Source of the DNA: Winogradskyella aurantia
GTDB taxonomy: Bacteria; Bacteroidota; Bacteroidia; Flavobacteriales; Flavobacteriaceae
Assembly: GCF_002266855.1 (NCBI RefSeq)
Contig: NZ_NGJN01000004.1
Location: 1 to 64,000 of the forward strand
Length of the DNA: 64,000 bases
Direction: 5' to 3'
Each line of letters begins with the position of its first letter. Positions within the stretch are counted from its first letter, which is position 1. A program made the position numbers and the translations under genes. Below the pieces are notes generated by a model. That model did no database searches. It worked only from the letters and a program-made list of their open reading frames with translations, and was not told the DNA's origin. Shown one piece after another: positions 41,726 to 49,824 of the stretch.

Positions 41726-43234
41726 ATGGCTACGGATACATTGAAGGACAATACAACAGAAAAACGATTATACGATTATCAGATAAAAGATCTCAATCGC
41801 ATTTTTGATGTTATGAATGAAGAACCTGAGGACTTCAATCTTTTGTATCAATTACCAACAGGTGGAGGAAAAACAGTGATTTTCTCTGAAATAGTAAGAC
41901 GTTACATTGCCAAGCACAACAAAAAAGTAGTTATTCTAACACATAGAATTGAGTTGTGTAAGCAAACGTCTAATGTCCTATCAGGATTTAAAGTTAAAAA
42001 CAAGGTCATAAACAGTAAGGTAAAAACCTTACCGGATCAAGACGAATATCAGTGCTTTGTGGCAATGGTTGAGACACTTAACAATCGCCTATCCGATAAG
42101 GATTTTGTATTAAAAAACGTAGGTCTTGTCATTATTGATGAGGCGCATTACAACTCCTTTAGGAAGTTGTTTAAGTTTTTCGAAAACTGTTTCATTCTTG
42201 GAGTTACCGCAACACCTTTAAGTAGCAACATTAAGCTACCCATGAAGGACAATTACGACAAATTGATTGTTGGTGACGATATTTCTACGCTAATAAAAAA
42301 TGGTTTTCTGGCCGAGGCCGAAATGTACCATTACGATGTGGGACTAACATCGCTTAAAATTGGTATTAATGGCGACTATACCGTAAAATCATCCGAAGCG
42401 CTTTACACCAACGGTGTAATGCAAACTAAACTTTTAAGTGCCTATGAGGAACTATCAAAAAATAAAAAGACCTTAATCTTTAATAATGGTATTTACACCT
42501 CCAAGGAAGTGTATTACACCTTTAATAAAGCAGGATATAATGTGAGGCACCTTGATAATACGGCCAGTAAACAAGACCGAAAAGAAATTTTAGATTGGTT
42601 TAAGCATACACCGGATGCCGTACTGACCTCTGTAAGTATCCTAACAACTGGATTTGATGAGCCCTCTGTAGAATCAATCATACTAAATAGGGCCACACGT
42701 TCTTTGACGTTGTTCTTTCAAATGATTGGCAGGGGCAGTCGTATCTATAAGGATAGAACCACGTTTCAGGTTATTGATTTAGGAAATAACATAGCAAGGT
42801 TTGGTCCATGGAGCCAGCCTGTAGATTGGCAGCATATTTTTAAATATCCTGATTTATATTTAGACAATATTGTGGATGACGAATCTTTAGAAAGAGAATT
42901 CGTTTATGTGATGCCAGATACGTTAAAAGAACGCTTTAAAAATTCAGAATCATTGGACTTCGACGTAAAGGCAGAATACAAAAAAGTTCTCAATTCAGGT
43001 AAGAAGTCATTCAAGGTCATAGAGCAATCTATTGCTCAGCATTCTAAAATATGTATTGAAAACAGCAAGGATGTTTATGAGGCACGCGAACTTGTAAAAT
43101 TACTACAAGACGAAATTCAGTACCGCATTAAACAATACTCCTACTGCATTATGAACAGTACTGATAACTACAAGGATTGGCTTTTTGACGAATATAACAG
43201 AAAACTACGGATCAGTTTCAACGGTAAGTTTTAA
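41726..43234 (+). CDS. DEAD/DEAH-box superfamily II helicase
   Basis: A 502-residue protein. Motif I QLPTGGGKTVIF (about 47-58), Ia LTHRIELCKQT, II VIIDEAHYNSF, III GVTATPL, then the second RecA domain with IFNNGIYTSKEV, VSILTTGFDEP and motif VI FFQMIGRGSRIY. The architecture is that of RadD-like and type III restriction-like helicases, without a nuclease domain. The C-terminal 80 residues are helical. It probably remodels nucleic acid in repair; the exact role is open. Confidence 0.87.
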   Translation: MATDTLKDNTTEKRLYDYQIKDLNRIFDVMNEEPEDFNLLYQLPTGGGKTVIFSEIVRRYIAKHNKKVVILTHRIELCKQTSNVLSGFKVKNKVINSKVKTLPDQDEYQCFVAMVETLNNRLSDKDFVLKNVGLVIIDEAHYNSFRKLFKFFENCFILGVTATPLSSNIKLPMKDNYDKLIVGDDISTLIKNGFLAEAEMYHYDVGLTSLKIGINGDYTVKSSEALYTNGVMQTKLLSAYEELSKNKKTLIFNNGIYTSKEVYYTFNKAGYNVRHLDNTASKQDRKEILDWFKHTPDAVLTSVSILTTGFDEPSVESIILNRATRSLTLFFQMIGRGSRIYKDRTTFQVIDLGNNIARFGPWSQPVDWQHIFKYPDLYLDNIVDDESLEREFVYVMPDTLKERFKNSESLDFDVKAEYKKVLNSGKKSFKVIEQSIAQHSKICIENSKDVYEARELVKLLQDEIQYRIKQYSYCIMNSTDNYKDWLFDEYNRKLRISFNGKF

Positions 43235-43327
43235 CGTTTTTTTGTAATGAAATCCATTTTTATACGTTTATTTTGAGTAAGGTATGATTGTTGCTATACT
43301 TAGGTAAGATTTAAATGGATTAAAACG

Positions 43328-44068
43328 GTGAAAACTCTTAAACTCATAGGTGTTCTTTGTTGCATGATGTGTGGTTCTATGGTTTTTTCGCAGGTTACGG
43401 ATAAGGTAAAAAAATCCATCCGAATTCCTGCTGAGCCATCGAAAAAAGAAAAGGACTCTAGCCTTATTAAAGCTAAGGTGGCACCACAACCTAAACTTGA
43501 GGATGACTCATCCAAAGGTAAATCTAAAGACGACAATAAGAAGTACATTTTAAAGGAAACGGAAAGGCCTTTTTCCATGATTGAAAATGACGGTTTAAAA
43601 AGTCCAAGTGAAATTTTCGAGAAACGTTGGCAAAAAGAGGCGGTCAAAGGTGGGATTGTAAGAACAATGTCCGACCAATTTTTAGGTGAGCATCGTGTTG
43701 ATACAAAATTTGTAAATATAGTCTGTAGAGACCACGAATATCCCGATGGCGATAGAGTACAGGTTGTTGTTAACGGTGACATTGTAAAGGCAAGTTTACT
43801 ATTAACCAGCAGTTATCGACGGGTAGAGGTCAACCTAAAGGAAGGAAAAAACATTGTGGATATAATTGCTCTCAACCAAGGGGAGTCCGGACCAAATACG
43901 GCCGAGTTTGTTATTTACGATGACAAAGGTAGTGTGGTGTCCTCGAAAGAATGGAACCTTTTAACGGGAGTCAAAGCTAGAATCGTTTTCATTAATGAAA
44001 AAATGTTAATTCAGCCAAAAAGTGAAGAGACCAAGTCGGAGCAACAGGATGAAGCATCTAATAATTAA
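43328..44068 (+). CDS. exported protein of unknown function
   Basis: A 246-residue protein with a signal peptide (residues 1-22, ending GSMVFSQ). A lysine/serine-rich linker (30-80) precedes a domain of about 130 residues with FLGEHRVDTKFVNIVCRDHEYPDGDRVQVVVNG (in parts) and VEVNLKEGKNIVDIIALNQGESGPNTAEF, which looks like a small beta-sandwich. Flavobacterial homologs are annotated only as secreted proteins, as far as I recall. It ends overlapping the convergent pseudouridine synthase gene by 11 bp. Confidence 0.7.
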   Translation: MKTLKLIGVLCCMMCGSMVFSQVTDKVKKSIRIPAEPSKKEKDSSLIKAKVAPQPKLEDDSSKGKSKDDNKKYILKETERPFSMIENDGLKSPSEIFEKRWQKEAVKGGIVRTMSDQFLGEHRVDTKFVNIVCRDHEYPDGDRVQVVVNGDIVKASLLLTSSYRRVEVNLKEGKNIVDIIALNQGESGPNTAEFVIYDDKGSVVSSKEWNLLTGVKARIVFINEKMLIQPKSEETKSEQQDEASNN

Positions 44069-44633
44069 GAGGTCTAAAAGTCTTAGCTTCACCAGGCTTT
44101 AGTTCATCTAACCTAAAATCACCAATTCTTACCCTAACCAACCTCAATGTTGGAAAACCAATCTGGGCAGTCATTTTTCTTACCTGCCTAAATCGACCTT
44201 CAGTTAAGGTTATGGACAGCCAAGATGTTGGACCATGTTTATCGTCCCTGACAAACCGCTTTTCAATATGAGATATGTCATGTAATAGTCTTGCTTTACA
44301 CCGCTTGGTAAAATAAGGGTTTCCATCAATTGAGATTTCAACGCCGTGTTGCAGCTGCTGTATGGAATTCTCATCGATGACACCGTCTACCATAACATGA
44401 TATTCCTTTTCAATTCCTTTACTTGTTATGAGATGGCTGAATTTGCCATCGGTTGTTAATAACAGTAATCCTTCAGACTTTTCATCCAAACGACCAACGG
44501 CCATGGTGCCATCAGGAAAATCCCATAAACTGCCAAGGAGTTTTTTATTGCGCCGTTGGCCTTGATTATTTATAAATTGGCTTAGATAGCCATATGGCTT
44601 ATAAAGCTTATAATAGGAATGCGCTACCACCAT
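44058..44633 (-). CDS. 23S rRNA pseudouridine synthase, RluE/RsuA-type
   Basis: A protein of about 191 residues starting at MVVAHSYYKLYKPYGYLSQF (first Met four codons upstream is also possible). GTMAVGRLDEKSEGLLLLTTDG (about 44-65) has the catalytic aspartate of the G-R-L-D-x-x-x-x-G-L motif; KEYHVMVDG and EGRFRQVRKMTAQIGFPTLRLVRVRIGDFRLD (in parts) complete the RsuA/RluB/E/F family. There is no S4 domain, as in RluE, which modifies U2457 of 23S rRNA. Overlaps the upstream DUF1853 gene by about 10 bp. Confidence 0.9.
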   Translation of the reverse strand: MVVAHSYYKLYKPYGYLSQFINNQGQRRNKKLLGSLWDFPDGTMAVGRLDEKSEGLLLLTTDGKFSHLITSKGIEKEYHVMVDGVIDENSIQQLQHGVEISIDGNPYFTKRCKARLLHDISHIEKRFVRDDKHGPTSWLSITLTEGRFRQVRKMTAQIGFPTLRLVRVRIGDFRLDELKPGEAKTFRPLNY

Positions 44634-45451
44634 GTTATAAAACATTTGTCTATTTTTCCATTACCCTTTTTAATCCATAGCATTGGAGAGTGTTTATGTG
44701 ATATTTCAATTTCTAGGATGTTTAGGGCCAAATCAAAAGGCAACCATTCAACATCTATATGGGGCACTATTAGCCATTCGAGTTTTTTAGGTATGTAGAC
44801 CAGATAATCCTTTAGGATTTCTATTTGTTTAAAGTTTATATAATGGCCAATCACACAAGATTGATTTAATTTATCACCTCTTGTTTTGTCTGTACCATAA
44901 GGCAAAAAAAGTTGCCCTTTAAAGTGAACATATTGTTTCACGTGTTCTATTGAAACTTGCGCTTTACTGAGGTAATCCGTAGTGTTTGGGTGGTAAAGCA
45001 GAGGTAACTGTTTTTGAATAAGCTTATTAAGCTTAAGGGGGAGATTATCTTTCCTGTTTGGTCCAATCCATTTAGCCAAAGGCTCTTCTGTAATAACGTT
45101 AGGGTCGTACAAGTAGAATTTATAAACCACCTCTAAGTGTATTGGAATTCCGCTTTGTAAACATACTATATCCAACTCCCCAATAGTTGTTTTATCTTTT
45201 TTAATCTGAAGGCCTTCGGCAATAATTTTAGTGTTTTTATGCTGCTTTAATTGAATGGTCACAAATTTCTCAACCCATTTTCCTAAGCGCAATCTAGTTT
45301 GATGCTGTTTGAGCCGGACTAAATGTGGTGGTTTAAGTTCTAACGGGAACTGTTTTAAACCACCGATGGCAGCATCGCTCCACAAAAGAGGTGTTTGCAG
45401 GTAACCCTCAAACATTGCTGTTAAATTAATTTCTGGATTTATTTTTTGCAT
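44624..45451 (-). CDS. DUF1853 family protein
   Basis: A protein of about 275 residues starting at MQKINPEINL (an upstream Met adds eight residues). LQTPLLWSD near 18, LGKWVEKFVTIQL, IGELDIVCLQSGIPIHLEVVYKFYLYD and LSKAQVSIEHVKQYVHFKGQLFLPYG match DUF1853. The E-L-D-x-V followed by H-L-E-V-V-Y-K resembles a PD-(D/E)xK nuclease core, but no activity is established. It precedes the pseudouridine synthase gene, with which it may form an operon. Confidence 0.78.
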   Translation of the reverse strand: MQKINPEINLTAMFEGYLQTPLLWSDAAIGGLKQFPLELKPPHLVRLKQHQTRLRLGKWVEKFVTIQLKQHKNTKIIAEGLQIKKDKTTIGELDIVCLQSGIPIHLEVVYKFYLYDPNVITEEPLAKWIGPNRKDNLPLKLNKLIQKQLPLLYHPNTTDYLSKAQVSIEHVKQYVHFKGQLFLPYGTDKTRGDKLNQSCVIGHYINFKQIEILKDYLVYIPKKLEWLIVPHIDVEWLPFDLALNILEIEISHKHSPMLWIKKGNGKIDKCFITWW

Positions 45452-45576
45452 ATAAATAGAGCCCTGTCTTAACAAAATTTCAGAAGCTAACTTTTGTCAT
45501 GTTTTAAAAGACTAAACAAAGGTACCTTTAAAGGTATAATTTTTAAGGAATCCATAACATTAAAATCACATAACAG

Positions 45577-47697
45577 ATGAAAGTATTTGACGAGAAACAC
45601 ATAAAGAATGTGGCTTTTGTTGGTGCCCATCGGGCTGGCAAGACCACACTATCTGAGACCATGCTCTTCGAAGCGGGTCTAATTAACAGACGTGGCACCG
45701 TAGAGCAACAAAATACAGTTTCTGATTACCATGAATTTGAGCACCAACGCGGTGCTTCTGTTTTTGCTACCCCTTTGCATACAGAATGGCGTAATTATAA
45801 AATCAATATTATTGATACACCTGGATTAGACGATTTTATCGGGGAAATAATGTCATCTATAAAAGTAGCCGACACTATAGTTACCGTAATCAATGCCAAA
45901 CACGGTGCTGATATTGGTACCGAAATAATTTGGAATTACATAGACCGTTACCATAAGCCTACTTTGTTTGTTATCAACAAAATTGATAGTGAAAATGCCA
46001 ATTTTGAAATGAGTTTCAACAGTTTAAAGGAGTTGGTCGGTAATAATGCCGTAATGGTTCAGTATCCAATAAAAATTAATGGAGCCCAGTGTATTATAGA
46101 TGTTCTGAAAATGAAGTGCTATAAATTTGGACCTGAAGGAGGGAAACCAGAAAAATTACCTATTCCAGAGGACCAAATAGAGCAGGCCAATACCTTACAC
46201 AATGAACTTGTAGAGAAGGCAGCTGAAAACGATGAAGAACTCATGGAATTGTTTTTTGAAAATGGCACCTTAAATGAAGATGAACTCAAACAAGGCATAA
46301 AATTGGGTATGCTAAATCATGATATTTTTCCAGTATTTTGTGTTTCTGCCTTGAATGACATGGGAACTGGACGATTAATGGGCTTTATTGATAATGTAGC
46401 TCCGGCAGCGGCAGATTTGAAACCTGAGCAAACTATTGAGGGTGATATCTTGGAACCTAAACTAAATGGAGACACCTCGCTTTTCGTGTTCAAGAATATC
46501 TATCAGCCAAACTTAGGACAGATTACCTTCTTCAAGGTCATGTCTGGTGAGGTCAAGGCCAACGATAAACTCTTCAATACCAGAACAGGAGAATCGGAAA
46601 CCTTGAATCAGTTGTACATTATGGATGGTAAACAAAAACACGCCGTACAAAAATTAACTGTTGGCGACATTGGTGCAACTACCAAACTAAAATTTACAGA
46701 AACCAATGATACCTTGGCCTCCAAAGCTGAAGCTGGTACTATAAAGCCCATAAAATTTCCACAAGCTAGACTGACCAAAGCTGTGTTGGCTGAGACAGCC
46801 AGTGAGGAGGAGAAATTAAGTGAAGCCTTAAGGCGTATTCATAGTCAGGACCTAACTGTGGATCTCAGTTATAATAATGAAACCCACCAAACCTTGGTGG
46901 GCACACAAGGCGAACTGCATTTGGCGACCTTAAGTTGGCTCTTAGAGAATATTTATGACGTTAAAGCCAAGTTTGAAGCACCTAAAATTTCTTATCGAGA
47001 AACCATACAACGGAGCGCTACAGCTAATTACAGACATAAAAAGCAGAGTGGAGGTTCAGGCCAATTTGGACAAGTACATTTAAAAATTGAACCCTATTAT
47101 GAAGGGATGCCAGAGCCCGAAGGCTTTTCCTTAAGGGGAAAAGAGGTTGTGGATTTACCTTGGGATGGAAAATTAGTGTTCTATAACTGTATTGTAGGAG
47201 GTGTTATTGATCAACGCTACCTTCCATCAATAATGAAAGGAATCTTAGAAGTTATGGAATCGGGTCCAATGACCAAATCATTTATAAGGGATGTTAGGGT
47301 TATGGTTTACGATGGAAAAATGCATCCGGTTGACTCCAATGATATATCATTTAAAATTGCAGGGGCTCATGCTTTTAAAGAAGCATTTTTAAATGCTAAT
47401 CCTAAATTACTAGAACCTATCGAGCACATGAAGTTACGTGTGCCTGACCAGATGATTGGTAGCGTGATGACTGAGCTACAGAGTAGAAGAGCCATTATTC
47501 AAGGCGTGGAAATAGAAGCTCATTATCAAGTACTAAAGTGCACCATTCCTTCAGCCGAACTTAGTGGTTTTTCAAACCAACTACGGTCATTAACACAAGG
47601 TAGGGCCACATACACTTCAAACTTTGAGGGGTATAATGCCGTGCCAACACATATCCAAAAAGAATTAATAAAAGCAACTGATTTAATAACTACATAA
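45577..47697 (+). CDS. elongation factor G paralog lacking the catalytic histidine (EF-G2-like)
   Basis: A five-domain EF-G-type protein of 706 residues. The P-loop is GAHRAGKT (16-23), NKID is present (about 127-130), domain IV has GSGQFGQVHLKIEP, and domain V is full length. Switch II reads DTPGLDDF (80-87), whereas standard EF-G has DTPGHVDF: Leu84 replaces the catalytic histidine. Switch I is also altered (RGAS instead of RGIT). This matches the Bacteroidota EF-G paralog reported in Bacteroides to support translation without GTP hydrolysis during starvation. It is followed after 12 bp by a small protein gene. Confidence 0.88.
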   Translation: MKVFDEKHIKNVAFVGAHRAGKTTLSETMLFEAGLINRRGTVEQQNTVSDYHEFEHQRGASVFATPLHTEWRNYKINIIDTPGLDDFIGEIMSSIKVADTIVTVINAKHGADIGTEIIWNYIDRYHKPTLFVINKIDSENANFEMSFNSLKELVGNNAVMVQYPIKINGAQCIIDVLKMKCYKFGPEGGKPEKLPIPEDQIEQANTLHNELVEKAAENDEELMELFFENGTLNEDELKQGIKLGMLNHDIFPVFCVSALNDMGTGRLMGFIDNVAPAAADLKPEQTIEGDILEPKLNGDTSLFVFKNIYQPNLGQITFFKVMSGEVKANDKLFNTRTGESETLNQLYIMDGKQKHAVQKLTVGDIGATTKLKFTETNDTLASKAEAGTIKPIKFPQARLTKAVLAETASEEEKLSEALRRIHSQDLTVDLSYNNETHQTLVGTQGELHLATLSWLLENIYDVKAKFEAPKISYRETIQRSATANYRHKKQSGGSGQFGQVHLKIEPYYEGMPEPEGFSLRGKEVVDLPWDGKLVFYNCIVGGVIDQRYLPSIMKGILEVMESGPMTKSFIRDVRVMVYDGKMHPVDSNDISFKIAGAHAFKEAFLNANPKLLEPIEHMKLRVPDQMIGSVMTELQSRRAIIQGVEIEAHYQVLKCTIPSAELSGFSNQLRSLTQGRATYTSNFEGYNAVPTHIQKELIKATDLITT

Positions 47698-47709
47698 AAC
47701 ACCAAAGAC

Positions 47710-48090
47710 ATGCAAAGTAAAATTATGTATTTAAGCGATTTAAAGTTTAATATAGACACCTGGAGAAGAGAATTGAGATTTCATCTTAATGAAATGGATA
47801 CTTTTCAAGAAAGACTAGAAGAAATAGTGCAACGCGAAAAAGACCCATTAGCTTTCATAAAGCTAGAGGTTTTTCAAAACCGCATTATGATAGAAAAGAA
47901 TGCTATTTCCAAATTACTGCATAGATGCAGAAATAAAATCGCAAACATCAATAATGCTAATCTAAATGAAAATAGGGATGGACGTCTTCAAAATGAGCAA
48001 CATACCTTAAAAGAGGATATGCGCACCTATATTAAATTGCATTACGACTTAAAGGAAGACATGATGGACTACTTTTTGGAAGTTCTTTAA
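47710..48090 (+). CDS. small coiled-coil protein downstream of EF-G2
   Basis: A 126-residue, all-alpha, charged protein without cysteine-rich or membrane parts: FNIDTWRRELRFHLNEMDTFQERLEEIVQREKD and HYDLKEDMMDYFLEVL frame a long helical hairpin. I do not recognise the family; a start at the internal Met 47728 (MYLSDLKF) is also possible. It lies 12 bases after the EF-G paralog and ends at a strong terminator, so both are one transcription unit and it might act with the factor or the ribosome (inference). Confidence 0.7.
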   Translation: MQSKIMYLSDLKFNIDTWRRELRFHLNEMDTFQERLEEIVQREKDPLAFIKLEVFQNRIMIEKNAISKLLHRCRNKIANINNANLNENRDGRLQNEQHTLKEDMRTYIKLHYDLKEDMMDYFLEVL

Positions 48091-48099
48091 TTCAAAAAA

Positions 48100-48134
48100 A
48101 TAAAGCCATATGAAAATAATATGGCTTTATTTTC
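48100..48134 (+). terminator. terminator of the EF-G2 operon
   Basis: ATAAAGCCATAT (48100-48111) and ATATGGCTTTAT (48119-48130) form a 12-bp perfect stem with a 7-base loop, followed by TTTTCCCTTTTTT. Confidence 0.85.
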
Positions 48135-48222
48135 CCTTTTTTAAATTATCTTAATCCTAGATGAATAATTCACAAAAGCATCATTTGATTGAAGTTTTAA
48201 TAAATAATCGTAACTTAATCGT

Positions 48223-48786
48223 ATGAAAAAGAGTGTTCTAATATTGTTTCCTATTGCGGTGTTTCTAATGGGCTGTTCAACGACCAAAACATCAATGGAT
48301 AAGCAGGATCAACTCAACAAGTTAAATAATATATCGAATTATATTGAGAATAAGCAGTTTCGTTTTGACGCCGAACAGGCCTTCCCTTTGCAAACAGCTG
48401 CAGTGAGTGACTTTTCCAATAAATATCTGAATTACACAGGTAACAATGCTGGAAGAATCAGACTTGAATCTGGTTATTTTTTGAGAGTAGAAGGCGATTC
48501 AACAAATGCCGTTCTACCGTTTATAGGTGAATACCGAGCTGCAAATTATAATACTGCTTCTAACGGCAATATATCTTTTAATTCTACAGTCAAGGACTAT
48601 AGCTATGAGGTTGATACAAAAAAAAACTCCATTCAATTAAAGTTTGCGGCGTCTAAAGGAACAGAATCTTTCGACATGTTTTTGGAAATCTTTCCAAATC
48701 ATTTTTCTACATTATATGTTTCCAGCTCCAATAGAACGCAGATACGTTATACAGGTCATATTAAACCATTAGACAATGAGGATTAG
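48223..48786 (+). CDS. DUF4251 lipoprotein
   Basis: A 187-residue protein with a lipoprotein signal (FLMGCSTTK, Cys18). The mature domain matches DUF4251: FRFDAEQAFPLQ, YFLRVEGDSTNAVLPFIGEYRAA and FEIFPNHFSTLYV-type segments, with beta-rich structure. The family is found almost only in Bacteroidota; function unknown. It is convergent with the PorP/SprF gene at 48813. Confidence 0.85.
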   Translation: MKKSVLILFPIAVFLMGCSTTKTSMDKQDQLNKLNNISNYIENKQFRFDAEQAFPLQTAAVSDFSNKYLNYTGNNAGRIRLESGYFLRVEGDSTNAVLPFIGEYRAANYNTASNGNISFNSTVKDYSYEVDTKKNSIQLKFAASKGTESFDMFLEIFPNHFSTLYVSSSNRTQIRYTGHIKPLDNED

Positions 48787-48812
48787 ATGGTATAAGCGCC
48801 TCTTTGAGATTA

Positions 48813-49796
48813 CTATCTGTAATAACTACGACTAGAGCCTTTGGTACAAGCACAATTACTAATGCCTTGCATAAGGTTTAGGCCAATTGTGACCATATGC
48901 GTCCCGGAGTTAAAGCCTGCCAATTCATTTATGGTCAGTTGATATGAGTAGGCAAAGTAAATCTTGCCATTCTGCATACCTGCCATAGGTCCGATGTTCA
49001 GCGGTTCAAAAAACTGGTCGTTAAGGAATCGATAGGATGCACCTACCCAAAAATAATCACCATCTCTTTGAAGTTTTCTAAATTTAAAATTAATGTCTGT
49101 ACTAGAACGTCTATCACTATTAAACATTTGGTAGAATACAGAAGGTTCAAACTCTATGCTTTTATCCGTTTTACTCCCAATAACCAGCCCTGAATACACC
49201 TGAAAATTTAAAAGTCTACTAGGTTCTAAACCGGTAAAGGGATCTGTATCCTTATCAATTAGATTATTCGCATTCAAACTCAAGAAAAATCCTTTGTAGC
49301 GATAGAGTATACCTGCATCAAAGTTGTTGTTAGAGATAGCGCGATCACCATCAATCGATGGATCAATAATAGGGGTCTCAAAAGTGGTATTGAAATTTTC
49401 AATGTCTATCCTGAAACTATTGATATTATAAGAAATACCAAAGGATAAAAATTGCTTTGTCTTATAGTCGAGAGTCAAATGGTGGGCAAAAGAGAACTTA
49501 ATCCCTTTTTGCCGTGTATTACCATTTTTATCGTTGTAGGCTGAGATTCCTACACCACTGCGGTTTGAGATTCTAAAATCGGCATAAATGGATTGGTTAT
49601 CTGGAGCGCCCTTAATACCTACCCATTGAGTAAGCCCGTTCGCTCTAATCTTAAGCTCATCACCAATACCAGCATAGGTGGGAGAAACGACAAAGTCATT
49701 ATCCGCTAAATACTGTGTAAAAACGGGAAGATTCAACTCTTGTCCAAACCCATTCAAAACTGTCAAGAAAAATATAAATGTTATAATTTTTTTCAT
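48813..49796 (-). CDS. type IX secretion system protein PorP/SprF family
   Basis: A 327-residue outer-membrane protein with signal peptide (ending VLNGFGQE). PVFTQYLADNDFVVSPTYAGIGDELKIRANGLTQWVGIKGAP (in parts) is the classic PorP/SprF start, and later GGIGISAYNDKNGNTRQKGIKFSFAHHL and NNFDAGILYRYKGFFLSLNANNL continue the 12- to 14-stranded beta-barrel. SprF-type proteins are needed to present their adjacent SprB-type adhesin on the cell surface. Here it is directly downstream of the giant adhesin gene (28-bp gap), so it is probably its dedicated partner. Confidence 0.92.
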   Translation of the reverse strand: MKKIITFIFFLTVLNGFGQELNLPVFTQYLADNDFVVSPTYAGIGDELKIRANGLTQWVGIKGAPDNQSIYADFRISNRSGVGISAYNDKNGNTRQKGIKFSFAHHLTLDYKTKQFLSFGISYNINSFRIDIENFNTTFETPIIDPSIDGDRAISNNNFDAGILYRYKGFFLSLNANNLIDKDTDPFTGLEPSRLLNFQVYSGLVIGSKTDKSIEFEPSVFYQMFNSDRRSSTDINFKFRKLQRDGDYFWVGASYRFLNDQFFEPLNIGPMAGMQNGKIYFAYSYQLTINELAGFNSGTHMVTIGLNLMQGISNCACTKGSSRSYYR

Positions 49797-49824
49797 CCTT
49801 TTAATTTTTTAATACACAGTATTA

